A stretch of DNA of 12,860 nucleotides from Lojkania enalia (Eukaryota; Ascomycota; Dothideomycetes; Pleosporales): NCBI GenBank assembly GCA_010094045.1, contig ML986789.1:27354-40213 (forward strand), read 5' to 3'. The notes beneath the pieces are model-generated. The model was given only the letters and a program-made list of their open reading frames with translations, was not told the origin of the DNA and ran no database searches. Both the position numbers and the translations under genes were made by a program. Positions 1-7,358 of the stretch are shown piece by piece (within the stretch, counting starts at the first letter, position 1; each line of letters begins with the position of its first letter).

Positions 1-976
1 TGCCGCGATAGTACTGGATCAGGCACAAGAGGGATGCAGCACAAGGAGAATGGAATACATGGGCAAATCAACCACCTCAAACATTTACGCAGCAGAGCTC
101 AGAGGAATAGAGATGGCATCCCAGATAGTATTAGACATATACGCATCGACAAACACCCCCAGCAGCTATATTATCTTCACAGACAACCAAGCCGCCATCC
201 GAGCAATAGCGAACCCTAAGACCCAGTCAGGACAATACATCTTAATCACAGCCATATAAGCACTTGATGAGCTCCGTCAGCGAGGATGGAAGGTCCAGAT
301 CCGATGGATCCCAGCACACGAGAAAATACTCGGCAACGACCTTGCCGACGAAGCAGCCAAGGTAGCTACTAGCCAAAACTCAAGCTGTAAACTGCCACCT
401 GAACCAGACTCACTCCAGATCCTGACAGCAACCACAAAACCCACTATCCGGCAGAGGATGAGAAAGGAATGGGAGGAAGCATGGCAGGAGGCCAAGCACG
501 GCAGGCAGCTGCATAGGCTGGGCGTAAAACCGGACAAAGGAATCCTCAAGATGCACACCGGAATTCCTAGAGCGATCAGCTCGATCATTACGCAAATACG
601 CACCGGCAAGATCAGCCTGCGCGCCTATCTCCACACCATCAACAAGGCGGAAACCGACGAATGCCAATACGGACTCGGAAAACAGACTGTACAACACATA
701 ATCCTGGAATGCCGGAATTGGATAGAGGAGCGACAAGAGATGTGAGCAGGCAAGTAACCATGCGCAGACGTCAAGAAAGTTCTCCGTAATCCGTCAATAG
801 CAGTACAAGCAGCCAGGATGATGCTAAGGACAGGACTGCTCGGAAAATTCCAGGCAGTCGTATCCACAGTACAAGAACATGCAATAATGTGGACGAGGGT
901 TTATTGTTAAACAGAAGGAGAGGAGGGCTAGGAAAGGTTTGACAGGTCCAGAGATACAGAACAGCCATTAGAGCTA
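1..976 (+). mobile_element. LINE retrotransposon, 3' portion (copy 1, Tad-like)
   Basis: This is the downstream end of a non-LTR retrotransposon that enters the window from the left. It holds the RNase H domain, the C-terminal Cys-His knuckle and the 3' untranslated region. Positions 449-976 match 1660-2187 on the other strand, base for base in most places, over 528 bp. The shared sequence stops abruptly after the motif gagcta at 971-976, which marks the probable 3' end. No poly(A) tail or target-site duplication is visible. The reverse transcriptase and endonuclease regions would lie left of the window. Assignment to the Tad clade is inferred from fungal context plus an RNase H domain followed by a CxC...H...C knuckle, not from a search. 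Confidence 0.85.
2..887 (+). pseudogene. LINE ORF2 C-terminus: RNase H and zinc knuckle, broken
   Basis: One frame (codons starting at position 2) reads through an RNase H domain. The acidic residues are visible in AAELRGIEMA (about 89-118) and FTDNQAAIRAI (about 176-208), and the late His/Asp motif is IPAHEKILGNDLADEAAK (about 308-361). The usual Gly two residues after the His is a Lys here. Next comes a basic helix-rich stretch and a zinc knuckle [18 protein letters not shown], in which the second Cys has become Tyr; copy 2 keeps it. In-frame stops are TAA at 257, TGA at 743 and TAA at 755. Comparison with copy 2 shows that 743 was TGG and 755 was CGA. A one-base difference just before the end shifts the frame; the ancestral stop is probably TAA at 885-887. 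RNase H would remove the RNA template during reverse transcription. Confidence 0.8.
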
Positions 977-1118
977 TAGATGGAGGATCCAATTATCATT
1001 TGAAAGATAGACATTACCCTGGTAGTAGGAAGTAGGGGAGATGCGTAACAATTATAAGTAGCTGTGTAACTCCTCGTAGATTGATTATCACACTTGTTCT
1101 TGGTTCAGAGCTTCAACT

Positions 1119-1477
1119 CGCTAGGGCGGCTGGGACAGCCTATGACGTAATCATAGCTTCTCCGGGGCGACATATCTGATTGGGACGCCTGTCCGGGGCG
1201 ACAAATTCGACTGGGACGCCTCTCCGGGAAGAGAATTGCTGGGACGCCTCTCCGGGGCGACAAATATGACTGGGACGCCTCTCCGGGAAGAGAATTCCTG
1301 GGACGCCTCTCCGGGGCGACGAATCTGAATGGGACGCCTGTCCGGGGCGACAAATATGACTGGGACGCCTCTCCGGGAAGAGAATTCCTGGGACACCTCT
1401 CCGGGGCGACAAATCTGACTAGGACTGTTGATTTGATTTGATTTGATTGGTTCATAGCTGTCCCAGCCACCCTAGCG
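1119..1477. mobile_element. Foldback / MITE-like element with internal tandem array
   Basis: A 27-base sequence starting CGCTAGGGCGGCTGGGACAG at 1119-1145 is repeated as its reverse complement at 1452-1477, with one substitution and one single-base gap. These terminal inverted repeats enclose a satellite-like array (1182-1420) and a run of about four ATTTG pentamers (1431-1449). No transposase frame is present, so the structure is either a non-autonomous foldback/MITE-like element or a locally evolved inverted repeat. The left arm leads into a small hairpin (TATGA-CGTAA-TCATA, 1141-1155). The right arm runs into a second one (AGCCACC-CTAGC-GGTGGCT, about 1465-1483). I could not find a convincing target-site duplication. 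The element lies between the two inverted LINE copies. Confidence 0.55.
1182..1420. repeat. Tandem array of alternating 31-bp and 28-bp units
   Basis: Eight consecutive units start with GGGACGCCTSTCCGGG (the last reads GGGACACC): 1182-1212 (31), 1213-1240 (28), 1241-1271 (31), 1272-1299 (28), 1300-1330 (31), 1331-1361 (31), 1362-1389 (28) and 1390-1420 (31). A partial unit precedes them from about 1157. The 31-bp type continues as GGCGACAAATNTGACT and the 28-bp type as AAGAGAATTCCT. The mostly alternating order implies that a 59-bp dimer was amplified. The array is GC-rich and lacks stop codons in all three minus frames. This gives long Pro/Arg/Ser-rich reading frames that I regard as an artefact. 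Confidence 0.95.
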
Positions 1478-1497
1478 GTGGCTATGCAGGGTACAAC

Positions 1498-1505
1498 TAT
1501 AAATA
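1498..1505 (+). promoter_or_regulatory. TATA-box-like TATAAATA
   Basis: TATAAATA stands 20 bp downstream of the foldback element and is followed by a C-rich stretch and the 21-bp repeats. No gene follows on this strand before the reversed LINE copy, so it could be chance or part of the LINE/foldback sequence. Confidence 0.2.
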
Positions 1506-1547
1506 CAGGCGCCCCTCCCCACTTTCGGGCTTAAACTGTTCCCTTCT

Positions 1548-1631
1548 CCCAAAGGTAACGTCCCTCCCTCCAAAGGTAACGTCCCTCCCCCCAAAGGTAA
1601 CGTCCCTCCCCCCAAAGGTAACGTCCCTCCC
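1548..1631. repeat. Four 21-bp tandem repeats (AAAGGTAACGTCCCTCC core)
   Basis: The core AAAGGTAACG recurs at 1551, 1572, 1593 and 1614, an exact 21-bp period, with only small changes in the pyrimidine run between cores. The array ends about 30 bp from the 3' end of the reversed LINE copy (1660). On the LINE strand it therefore lies directly downstream, as repeats of gggacgttacctttgg. It may be a 3' tail/target repeat of the LINE or an unrelated minisatellite; copy 1 shows no such array after its own 3' end. Confidence 0.95.
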
Positions 1632-1659
1632 TTAAGTGGCGAACTGAAGTCTGAGTTTG

Positions 1660-2187
1660 TAGCTCTGATAACTGTTCTGTGTCTCTGGACTTGTCAGGCC
1701 TTTCCTAGCCCTCCTCGTCGTCTGTCTAACAATATACACTCGTCCACGTTATTGCATATTTCGTACCGTGGACGGGACTGCCTGGAATTGCCCGAGCAAT
1801 CCCGTCCTTAAAATCATCTTGGCTGCTTGTACTGCTATTGACGGATTACAGAGAACTTTCTTGACGTCCTCGCATGGTCGCTTGCCTGCCCACATCTCTT
1901 GTCGCTCCTCTATCCAATTCCGGCATTCCAGGATTATGTGTTGTACAGTCTGTTTTCCGAGTCCGCATTGGCATTCATCGGTTTCCGCCTTGTTAATGGT
2001 GTGGAGATAGGCGCGCAGGCCGATCTTGCCGGTGCGCATTTGCGTAATGATCGAGCTGATCGCTCTAGGAGTTCCGATGTGCATCTTGAGGATTCCTTTG
2101 TCCGGTTTTACGCCCAGCCTATGCAGCTGCCTGCCGTGCTTGGCCTCCTGCCATGCTTCCTCCCATTCCTTTCTCATCCTCTGCCGG
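1660..2187 (-). mobile_element. LINE retrotransposon, 5'-truncated copy 2 (inverted)
   Basis: This 528-bp segment is the reverse complement of 449-976. Homology begins sharply at the cggcagaggatg boundary (2187 here, 449 in copy 1), as expected for a 5'-truncated insertion, and ends at the same 3' point. It contains the last part of the ORF and the 3' UTR. It is less damaged than copy 1: no in-frame stop interrupts the LINE-derived part. The two copies, 683 bp apart, make a large inverted repeat that could fold or recombine and would be a natural RIP target. Confidence 0.85.
1749..2187 (-). pseudogene. LINE ORF2 C-terminal fragment, intact knuckle
   Basis: The fragment starts in frame at [16 protein letters not shown] and ends at TAA on the complement of 1749-1751. 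It carries the complete knuckle [19 protein letters not shown] (C-x-C, H, C) that follows RNase H in fungal Tad-like LINEs. There are no stops inside the LINE-derived part, but there is no RNase H or reverse transcriptase, so it cannot be functional. The open frame continues past the 5' breakpoint into flanking DNA up to about 2321, beginning only with a TTG; that extension is chimeric and has no sign of being a gene. Its main value is as a reference for reading the mutations in copy 1. Confidence 0.8.
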
Positions 2188-2295
2188 GTATGATAGTCGG
2201 AACATCCAAACAATCGGTAAGTATACAGCAAGCATCCGTGCCAGCCTCTGGATGATATATGTCCATAGCTCCACAAGAGCAAGCGCAATTTAGAT

Positions 2296-2479
2296 CGAGT
2301 GACGAGAACTCGCGAGCGCAAACCTAGGCTCTAGGGACTCGCAAAGACTACCCCAGGCGAGCGACTAGGACTCGCAAATACTACCTCGTGCGAGTGACGA
2401 AGACTCGCAAACACTGTCTCAACCAAGTGACAATGAATCGGACGAAGAATCGTCCCGACCGAGCAACAATGACTCGCAG
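2296..2479 (+). repeat. Degenerate 33-36 bp repeats, acidic Ser-rich frame, nested hairpins
   Basis: Units of about 33 bp follow one another: roughly 2296-2329, 2330-2356, 2357-2389, 2390-2422, 2423-2458 and a partial 2459-2479. The clearest starts GCGAGTGACGAAGACTCGC, in which GCGAGT pairs with ACTCGC over a 7-base loop. In the frame of 2390 the + strand reads ASDEDSQTLSQPSDNESDEE, a disordered acidic repeat; the preceding unit has a TAG (2366) in the place of one Glu codon. One unit is out of phase by a base. I cannot tell whether this is a fragment of an acidic low-complexity protein or a non-coding satellite with a lucky frame. The array ends where aminotransferase homology begins, at about 2475. 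Confidence 0.75.
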
Positions 2480-3030
2480 CCGATTGCTAGACGTATTCAT
2501 CATCACTTTAACCTTTTTTACGGTTACGGTAAGGGTGGCATGCCGAGACATGGCTAACTTTTGCCAGCAATTCCTCGTATGCGTCGGCGTGCCAGATAGC
2601 CACTTAGGCCAAGCGCCCCCAACGTAGTTCCATGATAGGATTGTTTGCGGGCGATAAAATGGACCCTGGGTTCACCAAGCTCGTAATAGTACTGTCGAGC
2701 AATTTTCATGGCCGACTCCATTGCGTCAGATCCTAGAAGTTGCTGGCAAGCTTGAGCTCGTGGTGACTCGGCCCGGAAAACCCACCAGAATTGCTGATAT
2801 ATGCCATGTCCATAGCCCCATTGGTGGTCGCTATAAGAGCTCTGGCCAAATCTTCTGCCGGCAATGTTGAGAATGACCGATCAGGAACGTAAAATACTTA
2901 GCTCAGTTGGTGTATCATGGCCTTCTGGACGCTAGGAAAAGTTGAGTCTATAAGCGTGGACTCCAACCCCGACGCCTCTGTAACGAGTATGACAGCAGCA
3001 CAACTTGAGCTGGAAGACTCGCCATCACCT
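2475..3030 (-). pseudogene. Class III PLP-dependent aminotransferase, truncated pseudogene with intron
   Basis: On the minus strand the pieces SVQKAMIHQL, FSTLPAEDLARALIATTN, SNSG/SDAMESAMKIARQYYYE and FIARKQSYHGTTLGALGLSG match the N-terminal half of fungal class III (ornithine/omega-type) aminotransferases. These use pyridoxal phosphate; GSDA and SYHG are the cofactor-binding motifs. SNSG and GSDA are joined exactly if complement(2733..2785) is removed: 53 nt, GTGGGT...CTTCTAG, phase 1, an intact fungal intron. Damage: TAA in QLS*VFYV (about 2894), a frameshift near 2597 after YLARR, a deletion near 2945, and two stops in KKG*SDDEYV*Q. Homology ends at about 2475, so the C-terminal half with the catalytic Lys is missing; the acidic repeats follow. 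A mitochondrial or cytosolic role cannot be judged. Confidence 0.8.
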
Positions 3031-3155
3031 TATCCTCCTGAGAGTTAGATGCAACCTAGATACAAAATAAGACCTTACTATATCTATAATAGATACTAAG
3101 CTTGTAAAGGTGCTAAGGAGACTTCTTTATTAGGACCTATACTCCTATTCCTATA

Positions 3156-3305
3156 ATGTCAGAGCTGGCTGGCTCTGATGAGGGTTGGAAAACTGCGTCT
3201 ATTGACTAGAAATGCGAGACATGCTACATATATATCCCTGGACCTGCCAAGGGGTTAACTGTGAATAGCTTAGCCGTAACATATAATAACAAGAGACCTC
3301 AGTGA
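3156..3305 (+). pseudogene. Short conserved peptide module, copy 1
   Basis: The frame starts ATG TCA GAG and reads MSELAGSDEGWKTASID, then TAG (3207), then CETCYIYIPGPAKGLTVNSL, ending at TGA 3303-3305. It resembles a second stretch at 8991-9122 that reads KWRKTALIVI, TAA, then SYLYSPRPAKGLTINSL. Between the two, PAKGLT-NSL is kept although several codons differ only at the third base (gcc/gct, tta/cta, aat/aac, agc/agt). That points to former protein coding rather than a plain DNA repeat. Each copy has a stop at nearly the same place, so Trp may have stood there. I do not recognise the family. The two could be exons or tails of duplicated genes; no splice sites were assigned. Confidence 0.35.
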
Positions 3306-3337
3306 TACTCCTGAAATTGCTCAAATTTACGTTTCCG

Positions 3338-4333
3338 TCACAGTAGCAAGCTGTCCCTCATTGCACATGCTCTCTGAAGAAGCTGTTTTCCATCTTCCCC
3401 TTTAAGCCGATGCGGATTCTCAAGTTCAAAGCGTACGTCTTTAAACTCCGGAACCTCCCTAAGCGCCTGGAGAAAGCGGAAAAACTCGACCTCCTCTTTC
3501 CCATCTATCAATATCGCTACCTTGAACTTTATCGTAAAGCGCCTTAGCTGCGTTCTTCATTAATTGCAGAGTGCATGGACGAAGTCCAGCAAAATCGAGC
3601 GTTCAGCATCCTCGGAGTCTTCGATATCCACGTAAATCTTAATATCGTTAACGTGTTGAAATGTTTTTCTACCGAGGAATTGGAGAAGCACAGATAGGTT
3701 CCAACACCATCCTAAGTAGCGTCCAACGTAGTGATCCTGGCCGTCCCAATGATAAGAATATTCATCAATACTCAAGTCGTCCTCCTCATATTTAAGCCTA
3801 AGTGGCTTCGTTCCATACATTAGACTTATAACATCTTTATGGACCTGTTTGTTGACCGCAAGAAGCCCTATACTACTCCCTTCGAATTCATACTGAGGAA
3901 GGAGCCCTAAAAATAGAGGAAATGCGTACATGTAAATTTCGTTTCGGATTTCCCCTGGAAGTTCCAGAAGCTTAGACTGTCTTTTAGGCTGTAACAGGTC
4001 GTGGTCGCCGCAGTACCATTGTTGGCCTCGCGTATCTATACGGACAAATAGCCGTCCGCATCGATGTCTACATATGAGCACCGCTGCACATCGGGCCCGG
4101 AGAGAATAGGAATGTTTTCGAACGCCGCACTGTGACCAGGCCGTACGCTCCCATAAACGTAGTAGCATCGCGCCAAAGTGATGCTTACACTCCGCAATAT
4201 ATAGCACCTCCTTAGTGCTCAGCGTAGATGCGTACGATTGCTCTTCGACCGTCTAAGTGTTTGCTGCATATCCATTAAGCAGAGGGCCGGGCCCAGGCCA
4301 AGCTTCTCCTTTGGGTCGCCCTCGCGTCTTCAT
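3338..4333 (-). pseudogene. Fungal F-box-like protein with Cys-rich N-terminal module, three stops
   Basis: From an ATG on the complement of 4331-4333 (context CACAAAATGAAG) one frame runs 332 codons to TGA at 3338-3340 without a frameshift. It has three internal stops: TAG 4253-4255, TAA 3560-3562 and TGA 3557-3559. All are one C-to-T step from CAG, CAA and CGA. After MKTRGRPKGE comes a Cys/His cluster RCAAVLICRHRCGR...WYCGDHD (about 4049-4098 from the start side). Then follows LLELPGEIRNEIYMYAF, the hallmark LPxEIRNxIY helix of fungal F-box-like/2EXR proteins. Further on are LLAVNKQVHKDVISLMYG and a C-terminal FFRFLQALREVPEFKDVRF. Such proteins are thought to bind partners through the F-box-like helix; the target is unknown. 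All Trp codons survive. A 33-nt intron removing the double stop (gtccat...acgcag) is too short to believe. Confidence 0.72.
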
Positions 4334-4898
4334 TTTGTGGAGTAAAGGAGAGCGTGAAATAAAATAAGAGGCAGATAGAAAGTATAAGAGAAGATAGTAG
4401 GCGTTCTTAGCGCAGTAATAACGAGGGAATATAATGAAGAGGACCGACTCTGTAGAAGTTGAGAAGAAAGAAGGAGTCAATTGAGGGGCTCTACGAGTGC
4501 GTCGAGCCAGCTATATATACCCATTTCATAGTAGAAGAGCTCTAATTGGACGGCCAGGAGATGTCCCTGCACCACAACGTATAAAGACCTTTACATGCGC
4601 CCCACGAATTACAGCGTGACAGTAATAGTATCGTTGAGTCAGGATATGGCAGTACTCTTCCATCAGCAGTTTCAATTTGGAAGGGATCCGTTCATGCCAC
4701 TCTGTAAGCTTTACCACGCCGTGGTACGATCAGCTTGCGGCCTGATAACATATAATTATATCTCCTAATGCCAACAACTCGTTCACGCTCTAAAGCTAGG
4801 GTCTAGCCACTCTCTCCTCTAGAGACAGCACCGCGTATCTCCTAGCAAGGAAAGTTATACAATTTTAAGCATTAACTTCTAAGCATTGCTGCTGTTAA
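4334..4898. other. Promoter/leader of the minus gene, then unassigned sequence
   Basis: 4334-4520 is the leader and TATA region of the F-box-like gene. Beyond it a minus frame at 4526-4717 is open for 63 codons (WHERIPSKLKLLMEEYCHIL). It has only a GTG at its beginning, no recognisable domain and a stop just upstream, so it may be an old gene fragment or chance. 4720-4898 shows no frame, repeat or RNA gene that I can support. Confidence 0.3.
4512..4519 (-). promoter_or_regulatory. TATATATA box upstream of the F-box-like gene
   Basis: Read on the minus strand, GGTATATATAGC stands about 180 bp before the ATG at 4333. It is followed by a pyrimidine-rich leader (tccttctttcttctcaacttc), the usual make-up of filamentous fungal promoters. 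This supports 4333 as the start. It is inferred from spacing and composition only. Confidence 0.4.
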
Positions 4899-6455
4899 GA
4901 GGCAGGACGTAGCTATATCGCTTGCTATTTAGACTAGGGGTATGTGTCTGCCTTATACGGCAGGGAAAAGGGAGGCGCATGACAAGTGAATGCATATCCA
5001 GGATTCGGAACCAATGCTTCCTAGCAGGAACCCCGTCCGCAGCAGAGTCGTAGATGAGGTGGGCTGTCATGCATTATAACCCCCATGCTGGAAATAGCAT
5101 TCATTGGAACTGAGTTGCAGATTTTGAAAACGTTCGACAGCCTGGCTTCATAACGTATCATCTTTTACTCCTCTGTACCTTCACAGCAAGCTGCGCTAAC
5201 CAAGGAGATGTAATACTCCCCCTTAACACCGAACGAGACAAGCATGCACGCAGCCGGAGTTACGCGGCATTCTACATCGTACAGCACTACCTATCTCCAT
5301 CCAGGAGGTGGCGGTGTGCACCTGACGATACGGGAGGACATAAGATGTGGAGCCAAGGACATTAGTGTTTATGCCCATTGAAAACTCCGTTGTCACAGGC
5401 GCCCCAGGCTACAGCAATCAACCAGCATTAGGAAAGACAAGGGGTTCGAGTCTGCCTTGTGCAGTAACGGCGCGGATGGGCAGCTTATACGAAGAGGGGA
5501 GGGGGCGCAGGTCTATGCGATGTCCTCTTTCGAGGATGAGCTCCTCCCTGCTGCATAAACGTGGATAAGGGGGCGATCACAAGTCCCACGTCATACCTCC
5601 CTAACTAGCAGGAGGCACGGAGGAAGTGTGCATCAAAGGCTGACGCAATATAATGCCGAGGGTATCAAGGGACACCATGTCTCTTATTAACCAAGCCGAA
5701 AAGAAAGATATAAAGGGGCTTCGTTCCTCAACCAAACTTCAGGCCATCCCCCATCAAGCTCTTCCACACCCCTTCCGCCAGAATACGACCGCTTGCTATA
5801 CTCCCTTGTCAATATGTTCGGCAACGCTTCTACTTATTTTATCTCATCCCATGTCTTCTGTGCTGTCGCAATCGTGGCCCTTTTAGTTGTCTGCTTCGCT
5901 TTCTCGTTAGTTTTCTTATTTGGATTCTGGCCCACTTTCTTAGCTGCGTTGTTATCTTTTTTGACTTTATTGTCATTCTGGAAATTGGGTAAGGTTTTAT
6001 CACTCTCGTTGTGCCCAGTGTACTTACTACTTTAGATAGGGCTAGACACTAACGCACCAATGTCACTTCCGCCGCTTGGGTCGCCAGCCGATATTATACT
6101 TCCCGACGGAACTAAGCTTACAATACCGTATGGGCTATCAGTTGTATAGGACCCCAAAGAAGGTGTAGGGACTATATTCTTATGGTGTAGGCAATGGCTA
6201 ATATTCCATTTAGACCGAAATCATATTGCCGGAGTGGCTAATCCTAAACTATTTAGAACCCTTGGAAAGTAGCACTTGAGCGGGCAGACACTAATAGAAG
6301 GTTTTATAGCAGATGAGAGACAGTCAGGCTATTTATCGCCTAAGCCGCCAGCAACCAACAAACTCACCATAATCAGTCCTACTTAGGAATGCCCATTGCC
6401 TAAGAATCTGGCTCTTATCACGATCGGCCCCATGCTTACCGAATCAAATCGATAG
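4899..6455 (+). pseudogene. Relic of a split gene with a hydrophobic segment, function unknown
   Basis: I do not recognise this gene. The frame of position 4899 reads protein-like for about 360 codons with scattered stops, for example GGA*QVNAYPGFGTNAS, LEIAFIGTELQILKTFDSLA, GVHLTIREDIRCGAKDISVY, ADGQLIRRGEGAQVYAMSSF and SSSTPLPPEYDRLLYSLVN. It then enters a strongly hydrophobic stretch (about 5838-5980; AVAIVALLVVCFAFSLVFLF) that looks like one or two membrane spans. An intron 5989-6039 (51 nt; GTAAGG...ACTTACTACTTTAGATAG, phase 1) keeps the frame. It joins FWKLG to LDTNAPMSLPPLGSPADIIL, DGTKLTIPYGLSVV, TAG, DPKEGVGTIFLWC. Stops before 5989: TAG 4935, TGA 4980, TAG 5022, TGA 5055, TAA 5151, TAA 5196, TGA 5379, TAA 5556, TAA 5688. 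After the intron: TAG 6147, 6270, 6384, 6453. All could be former TGG. A shorter gene starting at ATG 5814 is the alternative. The part 5691-6455 is the most believable. Confidence 0.42.
5709..5715 (+). promoter_or_regulatory. TATA-box-like TATAAAG
   Basis: gatataaaggggcttcg lies 105 bp before the ATG at 5814 and is followed by a pyrimidine-rich, ATG-free leader. If real, it makes 5814 the start of the hydrophobic-segment gene, and the frame upstream would be chance. If the longer frame is real, this is simply coding sequence (RYKGA). The sequence alone does not decide. Confidence 0.3.
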
Positions 6456-7178
6456 ACTTGTTTTTCCTACTCTTGGTTCACCACTCTTTCCCCTAATCTT
6501 GCGATTGGTAGATTCCAAGTTTAAATTAGAGTTAGTTCGGCACAGATTTACTTCATTAGCATCGTAATTAATTCTTGCTTTAAGCATCTTCGAAGCAATT
6601 AAGGCACCGTATCCGTATTCTGTTATACAACCCGCCATATCTCTGCAGGGGGAGCAAACTTAAAACTGAGACCAGCACTATTACTACCTTTCATAGTATA
6701 CAGAAGAGTGGATTCCAGGCTCGCTCCCAGTCGGAAACTACCAGAATTTAAAACGTTTCCGTTTATATCATATCAGCCAGCCGCAGCCCCTGAGACGTCA
6801 TTTAAGCGCTGACCATTAAGGACTCAAGATCTACCCAGCCCACAGGCCGTCCTAGCGAGGTCTAGCTGGGAATTTACTGCCGTCCCAGCTTTGAGAAACA
6901 AATAGCTAGCGTTCTTTAATATTATGTCTGTCTTCCCTGAGGATCCACTACCCCAGCACAGCCTATTAGCTACGCATCAGAAGGGGCCGAGACAAATTTG
7001 GCACTCAATGCTGTAGCAGTTAAAGGACCGAGTCTATCATAGAAGCTTCCCTGCCTCCAAGGCTTGTTTTCGCCGGCTCAACCCATCACTACACAGACAT
7101 CAAGTTAAATAGATCCGTTTAAACGCTGCAGCCTTAAGCTGTCCATTTAGAACCCAATCTCGTACATGGCCTGTGTAA
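6456..7178 (+). other. Probable continuation of the relic gene, frame undecided
   Basis: The same frame continues to TAA 7176 with stops at 6522 (TAA), 6600 (TAA), 6810 (TGA), 6903, 7014 and 7110 (all TAG). Protein-like pieces include GGANLKLRPALLLPFIVYRR and MSVFPEDPLPQHSLLATHQK. However, the other two plus frames contain pieces just as plausible (for instance SYASEGAETNLALNAVAVKG at about 6968), and a minus frame is open for 64 codons at 6444-6638. I see no recognised domain. The stretch is most likely decayed coding sequence, perhaps with frameshifts or further introns, but I cannot assign one frame. Confidence 0.25.
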
Positions 7179-7253
7179 AAACAGTAAGTTCTGCATGAAG
7201 CAACCTATAGCTGTACTCGACTTACTAACCCTATTCGTCATATGCATTTTGGG

Positions 7254-7260
7254 TATAAAT
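7254..7260 (+). promoter_or_regulatory. TATA box (TATAAAT) of the Sir2 gene
   Basis: gggtataaatcagggcttctc lies 105 bp before the Sir2 ATG (7359), the same distance as the box proposed at 5709 has from its own ATG. A CT-rich leader (ttcctacagctcttcttcctc) follows and the start context is ACATCAAAATGGCG, close to the fungal consensus with A at -3. Confidence 0.5.
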
Positions 7261-7358
7261 CAGGGCTTCTCCCGTCTCATAACATGCATTCTTTTCTATT
7301 CCTACAGCTCTTCTTCCTCTTGTTTAGCGCTTTGCACAACACCATCTCCAACATCAAA

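Noticed and set aside
1182..1420. CRISPR-like direct repeats
   Set aside because: Units are contiguous, with no unique spacers, in a fungal context with introns and NLR genes.
1105..1470. Three overlapping minus-strand open frames of 81-121 codons rich in Pro, Arg, Ser and Gly
   Set aside because: They are translations of the 31/28-bp tandem array, which lacks stops in all three minus frames; nothing outside the repeat supports a gene.
1899..2255. 118-codon plus frame across LINE copy 2
   Set aside because: It is the antisense shadow of the LINE coding region; the same shadow occurs opposite copy 1 at 410-736.
3186..3275. Solo LTR explanation for the repeat shared with 9013-9105
   Set aside because: No terminal TG...CA pair or target duplication is visible, and the similarity follows codons.
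4879..5070. Minus-strand 63-codon ORF starting with ATG
   Set aside because: It has no domain or leader and lies opposite the plus relic frame, which reads more like protein; it may be chance.
5436..5465. tRNA-like B box (ggggttcgagtctgcc)
   Set aside because: No matching A box, T-stem pairing or acceptor stem can be formed around it.
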